From Rhodoferax lithotrophicus (GTDB lineage Bacteria; Pseudomonadota; Gammaproteobacteria; Burkholderiales; Burkholderiaceae_C): a DNA stretch of 64,000 nucleotides. The notes below the pieces were generated by a model that did no database searches, was not told where the DNA came from, and saw only the letters and a list, made by a program, of their open reading frames with translations. A program made the translations under genes and the position numbers. How positions within the stretch are numbered: the first letter of the stretch is position 1; each line of letters begins with the position of its first letter. Shown piece after piece: positions 49,430 to 57,223 of the stretch. The stretch covers positions 310,001 through 374,000 of the forward strand of contig NZ_AP024238.1 of assembly GCF_019973615.1 (NCBI RefSeq), given 5' to 3'.

Positions 49430-49449
49430 ACTTGTCTGACAAGTTTTTT
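49430..49449 (+). terminator. Weak hairpin with T-run after the tandem HD-GYP gene
   Basis: ACTTGT-CTG-ACAAGT followed by TTTTTC. It may end the HD-GYP transcript or act as a short leader hairpin of the EF-G-like gene, since it overlaps the predicted promoter. Confidence 0.4.
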
Positions 49450-49466
49450 CACTTAAAGGCAAAGTC

Positions 49467-51518
49467 ATGAACAGCAAGGCATCCGAACACATTCGCAGCG
49501 TCGTCCTGGTCGGCCACGGCGCAGTGGGCAAAACCACTTTGGCAGAAAGTCTGCTGGCCGCTACTGGCGCAATCCCCAGCCGTGGTGCGGTGGAAAAAGG
49601 CAACACCGTGTGTGACTTTGACCCGGTGGAAAAACAACTCGGTCACTCGCTGCAATCGGCCATCGTCAGCCTGCAACAGGCCGGCACGCACATCTACCTG
49701 ATTGACACCCCCGGCTACCCTGACTTTGCCGGCCAGGCCCTGGGGGCCCTGGCCGGGGCCGATACCGCCCTGGTGGTGATCAGCGCCCAAACCGGCATTG
49801 AGCTCAGCACCGAGCGTATGTTCCACCAGGCCGGTGAGCGCGGCCTGTGTCGCATGATTGTCATCAACAAGATCGATGCCGACAACCTGGATTTGAGCGC
49901 CCTGGTGGAGGACATCCGCAGCCGCTTCGGCCCGCAATGCCTGCTGCTGGATTTGCCCACCGCGCACGGCCAGGAGGTGGTGGAGCTGCTGGGCCATGAC
50001 GACGGCGCGAGTGACTTTGCCTCGGTGGCGGTGGCGCACCGGGCCTTGCTGGATCAGTTGATCGAAGAAGACGAAGATTTGCTGGCGCGTTACCTGGAAG
50101 ACGGTGTTGAACCCAGCGGTGACGCGCTGCACGCCCCGTTTGAGGCCGCCCTGCGTAGCGGACATTTGATCCCGATCCTGTTTGTCTCGGCCAAAACCGG
50201 CGCGGGCCTGCCCCAGTTGCTGGACGTGCTGGTCAAGCTGGCCCCGAACCCGGCAGAGGGCAACCCGCCCGCGTTTTACAAAGGTGATGTGCCCGCAGCG
50301 GCGCAGGCCTTTGCCGCCCAACCCGATGCCAGCGCCCATGTGCTGGCCCATGTGTTCAAGGTGGTGATGGACCCCTTCATCGGCAAACTGGGCGTGTTCA
50401 AGGTACACCAGGGCACGCTGCGCAAGGACGCGCAGTTGTTCGTCGGCTCCGGCAAACGCCCGTTCAAGGTGGCGCACCTCTACCAACTGCAAGGCAAAGA
50501 CTATGTGGAGGTGGACGCGCTGCTGCCCGGCGACATTGGTGCAGTGGCCAAGGTCGATGAGATTGAATGGGATGCGGTGTTACACGACTCGCACGACGAA
50601 GATCAGATTCACCTGCGCCCCCTGGCCCTGCCGCAGCCGATGCAAGGCCTGGCGGTGCAAACCCAGCGCAAGGGCGACGAGCAGCGCCTGTTTGAGGTGC
50701 TGCACAAACTGGAGCTGGAAGACCCCTGCTTCAAGGTTGAGCGCCATCCCGGCACCAACGAGACGGTGATCCGTGGTCTGGGCGACATGCACCTGCGCGC
50801 CAAGCTGCTGCGCCTGCAACAGCAATACAAGCTGGAGCTGGCCACCAGCGTGCCGCAAATTGCCTACATCGAGACCATCACCGGCCAGGCCGAAGGCCAT
50901 TGCCGCCACAAAAAACAAAGCGGCGGAGCCGGTCAGTTTGGCGAGGTCATGCTGCGCGTGGAGCCGCTGGCGCGCGGTGCGGGTTTTGAGTTTGTCGACG
51001 TGGTCAAGGGTGGTGCGATTCCCGGCGTGTTCATGGCGGCGGTGGAAAAAGGCGTGCACCAGGCCCTGGCAGAGGGTGTGGTGGCGGGTTTTCCGGTGCA
51101 TGACCTGCGCGTCACTGTGTTCGACGGCAAAACCCATGCGGTGGATGGCAAAGAAGTGGCCTTCATTGCGGCGGCACGCAAGGCCACGCTGCTGGCCATG
51201 CGCGAGGCCCGGCCGATCGTGCTGGAGCCACTGGTCAACATCGAAGTGATCTCGCCCGAGTCCGCCATGGGTGACCTCACCGGCGATCTGGCGGCCAAGC
51301 GCGGCCACATCACCGGCTCACAAGCACGTGCTGGAGGCACGGTCAGCATCAGCGGCCAAATGCCGCTGGCCGAGCTGGGTGACTACCAAGGCCGGCTGAA
51401 GTCCCTGACCGGCGGGCAGGGCAGCTACAGCCTGGTGTTTTCGCATTACGCACCGGTCAGCCCCGAGACCCAGCAGCGCCTGGCCAGCGCCTTCAAACCC
51501 CAACTGGATGACGAGTGA
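49467..51518 (+). CDS. Elongation factor G-like GTPase paralogue, 683 aa
   Basis: A full-length EF-G-like protein: G1 GHGAVGKTT (16-24), G3 DTPGYPDF (80-87), G4 NKID, then domains II-V (SGGAGQFGEVMLRVEPLARG in domain IV). The G3 histidine that true EF-G uses for GTP hydrolysis is a tyrosine (Tyr84), as in the paralogous EF-G-like group, so it is unlikely to be the main translocase. It is about 15 residues shorter than EF-G. It is the first gene of a group with hemG and a TfoX protein and lies behind an FNR-like site. Its real role is unknown. Confidence 0.88.
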   Translation: MNSKASEHIRSVVLVGHGAVGKTTLAESLLAATGAIPSRGAVEKGNTVCDFDPVEKQLGHSLQSAIVSLQQAGTHIYLIDTPGYPDFAGQALGALAGADTALVVISAQTGIELSTERMFHQAGERGLCRMIVINKIDADNLDLSALVEDIRSRFGPQCLLLDLPTAHGQEVVELLGHDDGASDFASVAVAHRALLDQLIEEDEDLLARYLEDGVEPSGDALHAPFEAALRSGHLIPILFVSAKTGAGLPQLLDVLVKLAPNPAEGNPPAFYKGDVPAAAQAFAAQPDASAHVLAHVFKVVMDPFIGKLGVFKVHQGTLRKDAQLFVGSGKRPFKVAHLYQLQGKDYVEVDALLPGDIGAVAKVDEIEWDAVLHDSHDEDQIHLRPLALPQPMQGLAVQTQRKGDEQRLFEVLHKLELEDPCFKVERHPGTNETVIRGLGDMHLRAKLLRLQQQYKLELATSVPQIAYIETITGQAEGHCRHKKQSGGAGQFGEVMLRVEPLARGAGFEFVDVVKGGAIPGVFMAAVEKGVHQALAEGVVAGFPVHDLRVTVFDGKTHAVDGKEVAFIAAARKATLLAMREARPIVLEPLVNIEVISPESAMGDLTGDLAAKRGHITGSQARAGGTVSISGQMPLAELGDYQGRLKSLTGGQGSYSLVFSHYAPVSPETQQRLASAFKPQLDDE

Positions 51519-51524
51519 ACTTCC

Positions 51525-52070
51525 ATGACCGAGCGCATCCTGATTGCCTATTCCACCATCGATGGTCACACGCTACACATTTGCGAGCGCCTTGCGCATG
51601 TTTTACAAGCTCTAGGGGCTAAAACAGTCATCAAAAACATCGATCAGGAGCCGCCACAGGCTCTGGACGGTTATGACCGCGTGGTGATCGGGGCCAGCAT
51701 CCGCTACGGGCACCACCGGCCCAATGTGGCGGCGTTTATTGCGCAGCATCTGGCCGCTTTGCAAAGCCGACCCAGCGCGTTTTTCAGTGTCAACGTGGTG
51801 GCCCGCAAGCCCAACAAAAACACGCCGCAAACCAACCCCTATGCCCGCAAGTTTTTGCAAAGTATCGACTGGCAGCCGCCCTTGGCGGCGGTGTTTGCCG
51901 GGCGGCTGGACTACCCGCGTTATGGTTTTGTGGATCGCCAGATGATCCGCCTGATCATGCTCATCACCCACGGCCCAACCGACACCACGCGCAGCTTTGA
52001 GTTCACCGACTGGGCCCAGGTCGATGCCTTTGCGCACGCGCTGTGTGCGCTGCCCTCTTCATCTTCATAG
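51525..52070 (+). CDS. hemG: Menaquinone-dependent protoporphyrinogen IX dehydrogenase, 181 aa
   Basis: HemG oxidises protoporphyrinogen IX to protoporphyrin IX in haem synthesis with a quinone as electron acceptor, and works without oxygen. The flavodoxin-like N-terminus (RILIAYSTIDGHTLHICERL) and the strongly conserved YDRVVIGASIRYGHHRP and FFSVNVVARKPNKNTPQTNP are as in E. coli HemG. It starts seven bases after the EF-G-like stop codon. The stretch at 51592-51624 (residues about 23-33) matches the AT-rich repeat. Confidence 0.92.
   Translation: MTERILIAYSTIDGHTLHICERLAHVLQALGAKTVIKNIDQEPPQALDGYDRVVIGASIRYGHHRPNVAAFIAQHLAALQSRPSAFFSVNVVARKPNKNTPQTNPYARKFLQSIDWQPPLAAVFAGRLDYPRYGFVDRQMIRLIMLITHGPTDTTRSFEFTDWAQVDAFAHALCALPSSSS
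51592..51624. repeat. Copy of the AT-rich repeat inside hemG
   Basis: TTGCGCATGTTTTACAAGCT then CTAGGGGCTAAAA. Close to the intergenic copy at 47889-47935 (TAGCGCATGTTTCATAAGCG then CTAGAGGCTA). The hemG frame is kept and encodes LAHVLQALGAK in the helix after the flavin loop. Confidence 0.55.
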
Positions 52071-52080
52071 GACCTGCCTC

Positions 52081-52707
52081 ATGGCCACTTCCCAAAGCAC
52101 CATGGACTTTTTGCTGGATCAGCTCAGCGGCTGCGGCCCGGTATCGGCTCGCAAGATGTTTGGCGAATACTGTCTGTACTTTGCCGGCAAACCGGTCGGC
52201 CTGGTGTGCGACAACCAGTTGTTTCTGAAAAACCTGCCGCAAGTGCGTGCCCTCATGCCCGAGCCGGTGGAGGGCATCCCGTACCCCAAAGCGCGGCCGC
52301 ATCTGCTGGTCAGCGCCGACCTGTGGGACGACCGCCACAGCCTGGGCCTGTGGGTGCGGGTCACGGCCGAAGCGCTGGACGAGCTGGCCGCCACCCGGCC
52401 GCTGAAAAAACCGCGTCCACAAGCTGGCCGTGGGGTGAAGGCCGTGGCCGAGCTGCCCAATCTGGGGCCGAGATCACAGCAAATGCTCCAGGCCGCCGGG
52501 ATCAACACCGTGGCGCAATTGCGCAAACTGGGGGCCGTGGCAGCCTATGCGCGGGTCAAGCGAGTTACACCAGCGGCCAGCTTGAACCTGCTGTGGGCAC
52601 TGGAGGGTGCGTTGACCGGCCTGCCCTGGCAAGTGGTGTCCCGCGAGCACCGCACCAGCTTGCTGCTGGCGCTGGAGCAGCTTCAATCAGCCTCAAAAGA
52701 CGCTTGA
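52081..52707 (+). CDS. TfoX/Sxy-family protein, 208 aa
   Basis: An N-terminal TfoX domain (residues about 8-95; ARKMFGEYCLYFAGKPVGLV) and a C-terminal TfoX domain (about 122-200; LPNLGPRSQQMLQAAGINTV). In gammaproteobacteria such proteins control natural competence; in betaproteobacteria the role is untested. The ATG at 52081 is used because the frame upstream overlaps hemG. It follows hemG by ten bases. Confidence 0.88.
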   Translation: MATSQSTMDFLLDQLSGCGPVSARKMFGEYCLYFAGKPVGLVCDNQLFLKNLPQVRALMPEPVEGIPYPKARPHLLVSADLWDDRHSLGLWVRVTAEALDELAATRPLKKPRPQAGRGVKAVAELPNLGPRSQQMLQAAGINTVAQLRKLGAVAAYARVKRVTPAASLNLLWALEGALTGLPWQVVSREHRTSLLLALEQLQSASKDA

Positions 52708-52775
52708 GTCCACCCGGCGCAGCCCCACACCTGCCCACTACACTCGGGCAGCTTGTTTATTTTTGTGATGAATTG

Positions 52776-53390
52776 ATGGATATTCTTGTTGTTTGTGTTC
52801 TGTTGTTGGGTGCGCTGCACTTTTTTAAATCACGCGAGCAGGCCGAGCGCGTGGTCTTGCTGGGCAGTTACCTGGGCAAGTTCCAGATTGAAAAGCTGAT
52901 GCAGGATGTGCTTGGGGGTTACCACCGCGCTTTGGGCGAGGCTGATGTGGATCGCCAGGCGCAGGTGTGGCGTTATCTGGAGCCGCAAGAGCAGGCCCTG
53001 GCCGCCCAATTTGGCAAGTTTGTGCTGGACTTTGCCGAGGTGTATGAAGCCCGGGCGCGGGTCAGCCGCCTGCCGCTGGCGCTGCCGTTTGTGTCGCTGG
53101 CGATTCCTTCCAGCACTTTTGATTTGCGCAAACTCATGGGCGTGCATGGTCAGGGGATCAGCCAGGCGGTGGCCAATGTGCAAGGTTTGAGTCCGAAACG
53201 CCGGGCCTTCACCGTGATGGCTGAGCTGCTCTTGATGCAACACAGCTGCCATTGGTTTTGCCGCTCCAAATTGGTGGCCTCGGCGCGTATGCTGGGGCGA
53301 CATCAAACCACCTACCCGCAGTTGCTGGAGGCGGTGGCACCGGCCACCCGGCAGGCTTATCTGGCCGTGCTGGGTCAACCGGGCCGCTGA
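52776..53390 (+). CDS. Hypothetical protein with N-terminal membrane segment, 204 aa
   Basis: I do not recognise the family. A hydrophobic N-terminus (MDILVVCVLLLGALHFF) is followed by a mostly helical domain (GSYLGKFQIEKLMQDVLGGY, QEQALAAQFGKFVLDFAEVY). The ATG at 52776 is chosen because longer versions of this frame run antiparallel through the TfoX gene and are shadow reading. It has no clear ribosome-binding site. It is in the same direction as the TfoX gene, 68 bp downstream. Confidence 0.65.
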   Translation: MDILVVCVLLLGALHFFKSREQAERVVLLGSYLGKFQIEKLMQDVLGGYHRALGEADVDRQAQVWRYLEPQEQALAAQFGKFVLDFAEVYEARARVSRLPLALPFVSLAIPSSTFDLRKLMGVHGQGISQAVANVQGLSPKRRAFTVMAELLLMQHSCHWFCRSKLVASARMLGRHQTTYPQLLEAVAPATRQAYLAVLGQPGR

Positions 53391-53442
53391 GATGTCTTTA
53401 CAGATGAAGGCCTCCCAAGCCGCATCATCCGTATTTTTATAT

Positions 53443-53496
53443 AAAAATGGCCTGTAGTGCTTATTAAATAAGCGTATAAAGCTACTAATTGAATAG
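53443..53496. repeat. Best copy of the AT-rich palindromic repeat
   Basis: AAAAATGGCCTGTAGTGCTT then ATTAAATAAGCGTATAAAGC. The centre GCTTATT-A-AATAAGC (53459-53473) is a perfect 15-base palindrome. It lies between the hypothetical gene and the pseudouridine synthase gene. This copy is the clearest model of the family. Confidence 0.75.
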
Positions 53497-53499
53497 CAT

Positions 53500-54474
53500 A
53501 TGCCGAACACTCCCAAACCCCCCGTTTTTCGTCGTGCCGCGCCTCCAGTGGCCAAACCTGCCATTCCTGCCGGGCAAACCAACACCGCCGCCCACGGTGC
53601 CGGGGGCACGTTGCGCCTGAACAAACGTATGGCCGAACTGGGTCTGGCTTCCCGCCGCGAGGCCGATGAATGGATTGCCAAGGGTTGGGTCAAGGTGAAT
53701 GGCCGGGTTGCCGAGATGGGCATGCAGGTGGCCCCCGACGTGCGTATTGAGGTGGACAAACAAGCCACCGGAGCCCAGGCCAAACAGGTGACGGTGTTGA
53801 TCAACAAGCCACTGGGGTTGGTGAGTGGCCAGGCCGAAGACGGGCATGAACCGGCCATTACCCTGGTGCAACCGCAAAACCGCTGGGCTGAGGACAACGC
53901 ACGCTTTTTCTTTCACCCCAGTCAGCTCAAAAGCCTGGTGCCTGCCGGTCGGCTCGACATTGATTCCACCGGCCTGCTGGTGCTGACGCAAGATGGCCGG
54001 GTGGCACGCCAGCTGATTGGTGAAGATGCGGTGATGGAAAAAGAATACTTGGTGCGGGTGATGTACACCGGTGTGCTCAATGCCGCTGCCGCCACGTCAG
54101 CCGCAGCCACCTACGCCGCCGCACCGGGCGTAGGCAGGCCCAAACCCGCCGCGCCCATCCAGCTCAGCCGTATTGACGATGATGACCCGGTCAGCCAGGA
54201 CGTGCAGTCGGTGTTTCCGCCGGACAAACTGGCCCTGCTGCGCCATGGTTTGAGCCTGGATGGCCAGGCCCTGAAACCGGCCAAGGTCGAATGGCAAAAC
54301 CCCGAACAATTGCGCTTTGTGCTCACCGAGGGCAAAAAGCGCCAGATTCGCCGCATGTGTGAACAAGTTGGCCTGAAAGTGGTGGGCCTCAAGCGTGTGC
54401 GGATTGGCCACGTGATGCTGGGTAACCTGCCGGTGGGGCAATGGCGTTATCTGGCCCCGCATGAGCGGTTTTGA
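53500..54474 (+). CDS. 23S rRNA pseudouridine synthase, RluF/RsuA type, 324 aa
   Basis: An S4 RNA-binding domain (LRLNKRMAELGLASRREADE, about residues 38-90) is followed by a pseudouridine-synthase domain with the catalytic aspartate in AGRLDIDSTGLLVLTQDG. The C-terminal EGKKRQIRRMCEQVGLKVVG fits the RsuA/RluB/E/F group, with RluF (U2604 of 23S rRNA) the closest. An Ala-rich insert at about residues 192-222 is unusual. The N-terminal 35 residues are a Pro/Ala-rich extension. Target site not proven. Confidence 0.87.
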   Translation: MPNTPKPPVFRRAAPPVAKPAIPAGQTNTAAHGAGGTLRLNKRMAELGLASRREADEWIAKGWVKVNGRVAEMGMQVAPDVRIEVDKQATGAQAKQVTVLINKPLGLVSGQAEDGHEPAITLVQPQNRWAEDNARFFFHPSQLKSLVPAGRLDIDSTGLLVLTQDGRVARQLIGEDAVMEKEYLVRVMYTGVLNAAAATSAAATYAAAPGVGRPKPAAPIQLSRIDDDDPVSQDVQSVFPPDKLALLRHGLSLDGQALKPAKVEWQNPEQLRFVLTEGKKRQIRRMCEQVGLKVVGLKRVRIGHVMLGNLPVGQWRYLAPHERF

Positions 54475-54497
54475 TCAACACCCTCCAGGAGTCCATC

Positions 54498-55526
54498 ATG
54501 TCGACTATGAAAAAAATAGCTGTTGCCGCTTTATTTTCATGGGCTGCAGGTGTTTTTGCGCAAACAGATCGGGGTGTGGTGAATGCCATTTGCAGCACTG
54601 ACCTGAGCTGGTGTGAGCTGGCCGCGCAGGGATTTACCCGCAGCACCGGCATCAAGGTGTTGCAGTCCCACAAAGCCACCGGTGAAGCTGGGGCCCAGTT
54701 GCGGGCCGAAGCCGCCAACCCCAAGACCGATATCTGGTGGGGCGGCACCGGCGACCCGTTTCTGCAAGCTGCCGAGCAGGGCTTGCTGGAGCCCTACCGC
54801 CCGGAGTACATGAACGATTTGCACAGCTGGAGCGTGCGCCAATACGCCATGACACAAAACCTGGTGGGCGGGTTTTACACCTCGGCCATCGGTTTTGGCT
54901 GGAACACCGAGCTGCTCAAAAAGAAGAAGCTGGCCGAACCCAAGTGCTGGGCTGACATGATCAAGCCTGAATACAAGGGCGACATCGAAATTTCGCACCC
55001 GGCATCCAGTGGCACGGCCTACACCATTCTGGCCGGTCTGGTGCAGATGATGGGGGAAGAGGCCGCCTTTGACTACATGAAAAAGCTGCACAAAAACATC
55101 AGCAGCTACACCCGCAGCGGCCAGGCCCAGGCCCCGAATGTGGCCAAGGGCGAAGTGGCCATCGGCATCAGCTTTATCTTTGGTTTTGACAGCTGGCGGT
55201 ATCAGAACTTTCCGGTGAAAACCATGGCGCCATGTGAAGGCACCAGTTATGAAGTGGGCGGCATCGCCATGGTCAAGGGCCAGCGCAACAAGGAAAACGC
55301 CAAACGTTATTACGACTGGCTGATGAGCCCGGCCGGTCAGGCCATTGGCGGGCGTGCCAACAGCTTGCAAGTACCGGCCAACAAAACCTTCAAGCTCGAC
55401 CCGCGTATTCCGCTGCTGGACAACGTGCGGCTGATCAAATACGACTTTGAAAAATACGGCAAAGCTGCCGAGCGCAAACGCTTGCTGGAGCGCTGGCGCA
55501 AAGAGGTGGAGTCGTTGCCGCGCTAA
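54498..55526 (+). CDS. ABC-type substrate-binding protein (FbpA/PotD-like), orphan, 342 aa
   Basis: A periplasmic solute-binding protein: signal peptide MKKIAVAALFSWAAGVFAQT, then VNAICSTDLSWCELAAQGFT and TDIWWGGTGDPFLQAAEQGL. It belongs to the large group that includes iron- and 2-aminoethylphosphonate-binding proteins. There is no iron-type tyrosine pair that I can see. No permease or ATPase gene is beside it, so it may serve a transporter elsewhere. The ATG at 54498 follows GGAG; an ATG at 54507 is possible. The signal-peptide DNA resembles half of the AT-rich repeat. Confidence 0.82.
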   Translation: MSTMKKIAVAALFSWAAGVFAQTDRGVVNAICSTDLSWCELAAQGFTRSTGIKVLQSHKATGEAGAQLRAEAANPKTDIWWGGTGDPFLQAAEQGLLEPYRPEYMNDLHSWSVRQYAMTQNLVGGFYTSAIGFGWNTELLKKKKLAEPKCWADMIKPEYKGDIEISHPASSGTAYTILAGLVQMMGEEAAFDYMKKLHKNISSYTRSGQAQAPNVAKGEVAIGISFIFGFDSWRYQNFPVKTMAPCEGTSYEVGGIAMVKGQRNKENAKRYYDWLMSPAGQAIGGRANSLQVPANKTFKLDPRIPLLDNVRLIKYDFEKYGKAAERKRLLERWRKEVESLPR

Positions 55527-55675
55527 TGCGCTGCGGCTTTCTTGGCTGCAGGCCTGCGGCCTTGCGCGGGAGGTGCCGACTTCATCCGAAAGGTATGATG
55601 GCGCGCTCACATTGATGAGCACTGCGGCAGTTTGCCAAATGTAGAAAAACACGACTCCCACTTCAAGGAAACAGC

Positions 55676-56656
55676 ATGAAATTCGTCTCCCGTACTTTGA
55701 CTGCTCTGGCCTGTGCCACCGGTCTGGCTTTTGCACTACCGGCCATGGCCGTTGAAAAAATTAATATTGGTGTGGTCACTGGCCCCACTTTTGTCCATAC
55801 GGTGGCCGCGCAAAAGTTCAAGGAAGAGGTCGACAAGGCTTTGCCTGGTAAATACGATGTGGTGGTGCATCACTCGGCTGCGTTGGGGAGCGAAACCCAG
55901 GTGCTGCAGCAGTTGCAGTTGGGAACGGTACAGATGAGTGTCTGCACCACCGGCCCCATTGAAGCCTTTGTGCCCGAAATCAAGGCACTGGAACTGCCCT
56001 TCCTGTTCAGCTCGTATGAAGCCACCGACAAAGTGCTGGACGGCCCGATTGGTCTGGATTTGCTCAAACGGTTTGACAAATCCGGTCTCGTGGGCATGCA
56101 CTTTCTGGACAATGGTTTTCGCAATGTGACCAATTCCAAGCGCCCCGTACAGGGTCCGGATGACCTTAAAGGTATGAAGATCCGTACCATGGAGTCTCCG
56201 ACCCACCTGGCCATCTGGCGCGCCATTGGTGCGAATCCCACGCCCATGGCCTGGCCCATCACCACGCAACTGCAGCAGGGGGTGCTCGACGGGCAAGAAA
56301 ACCCGATTTCAGTAATCTCCGCTGGCAAACTCAATGAAGCGGGTCAAAAATACCTGTCGTTGACACGCCACGTCTATTCTGCGTTGGTGTTTGTCGGCAG
56401 CAAGGCTTTCATGGACAAGCTGCCTGCTGCTGACCGCAAGGTGTTTATGGATGCCGCAGCTACCGCCTCCATTGCTGGCCGCAAGTTTGTGCGTAACAAC
56501 GAAGCCTCGCAGCTGGCAGCATTAAAAGCCGCGGGTATGCAAGTGGTGGAGAACCCGGATCTGGCAGCCTTTCGCGCCAAGACGGAACCGGTTTATGCGT
56601 CTTTGAGTGGCGACACCAAAAAAATCGTCGAAGAGATTCGCAAGACCGTCAAGTAA
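55676..56656 (+). CDS. dctP: TRAP transporter substrate-binding protein DctP (system 1), 326 aa
   Basis: The periplasmic receptor of a TRAP transporter, which imports organic acids with a Na+ or H+ gradient. Signal peptide at residues 1-25 (cleavage after AMA), then EKINIGVVTGPTFVHTVAAQ. The DctP motif RNVTNSKRPVQGPDDLKGMK is followed by Arg in IRTMES, the usual ligand-carboxylate arginine. First gene of a P-Q-M group. The substrate is unknown. Confidence 0.9.
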   Translation: MKFVSRTLTALACATGLAFALPAMAVEKINIGVVTGPTFVHTVAAQKFKEEVDKALPGKYDVVVHHSAALGSETQVLQQLQLGTVQMSVCTTGPIEAFVPEIKALELPFLFSSYEATDKVLDGPIGLDLLKRFDKSGLVGMHFLDNGFRNVTNSKRPVQGPDDLKGMKIRTMESPTHLAIWRAIGANPTPMAWPITTQLQQGVLDGQENPISVISAGKLNEAGQKYLSLTRHVYSALVFVGSKAFMDKLPAADRKVFMDAAATASIAGRKFVRNNEASQLAALKAAGMQVVENPDLAAFRAKTEPVYASLSGDTKKIVEEIRKTVK

Positions 56657-56719
56657 CCAGGCCGCAAGCGTCATGGGTGCAACTTCTGCGTGCACCCATG
56701 ATCACCGCCCGAAACACCT

Positions 56720-57223
56720 ATGCGTTTTCATCAAAGACTGATGGCCGTCAGCGATCAGCTTAATCATTGGGTCGAGCGCCTGCTTTTATTGGCTGGCGTG
56801 ACCATTTCACTTATCTTGTTTGCTCAAGTGTTGGCCCGCTACGCCGGGCATTCACTGAGCTGGTCAGAAGAAATTGGCCGCTATCTGCTGGTCGCCACCA
56901 CGTTTCTGGGGGCTACCGTGGCCTACAAACGTGCCCACTTCATCGGACTGGCCGGTTTTGGCGCACGTTTTGGACGGGTGGTGGAGCAACTCATCACGCG
57001 CAGCCTGCAAGCGCTCACGCTGGGTTGTTTTGGTTTGATCACCTGGTATGGGGTGATCTATACACTCAAATCCTGGGATCAGACCTCGACCGCCATTCAG
57101 ATGCCGATGTCGCTGCCTGTTTCCGTGGTTCCCCTCTCTGGAGCTATTTTTTTGGTGCACATCCTGACGGACATGACCCGACGCAAGGCCGAGACCGAGC
57201 CTCATGAACGGGGTGCAGAATGA
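56720..57223 (+). CDS. dctQ: TRAP transporter small permease DctQ (system 1), 167 aa
   Basis: Four hydrophobic helices and the family motif SWSEEIGRYLLVATTFLGAT. The last four bases overlap the next gene as ATGA (57220-57223), so translation of the two permease parts is coupled. Confidence 0.87.
   Translation: MRFHQRLMAVSDQLNHWVERLLLLAGVTISLILFAQVLARYAGHSLSWSEEIGRYLLVATTFLGATVAYKRAHFIGLAGFGARFGRVVEQLITRSLQALTLGCFGLITWYGVIYTLKSWDQTSTAIQMPMSLPVSVVPLSGAIFLVHILTDMTRRKAETEPHERGAE

Noticed and set aside
52206..52775. A long N-terminal extension of the hypothetical protein gene that overlaps the TfoX gene
   Set aside because: The extension is in another frame of a well-supported TfoX gene and is low in complexity; the ATG at 52776 gives a sensible membrane start.
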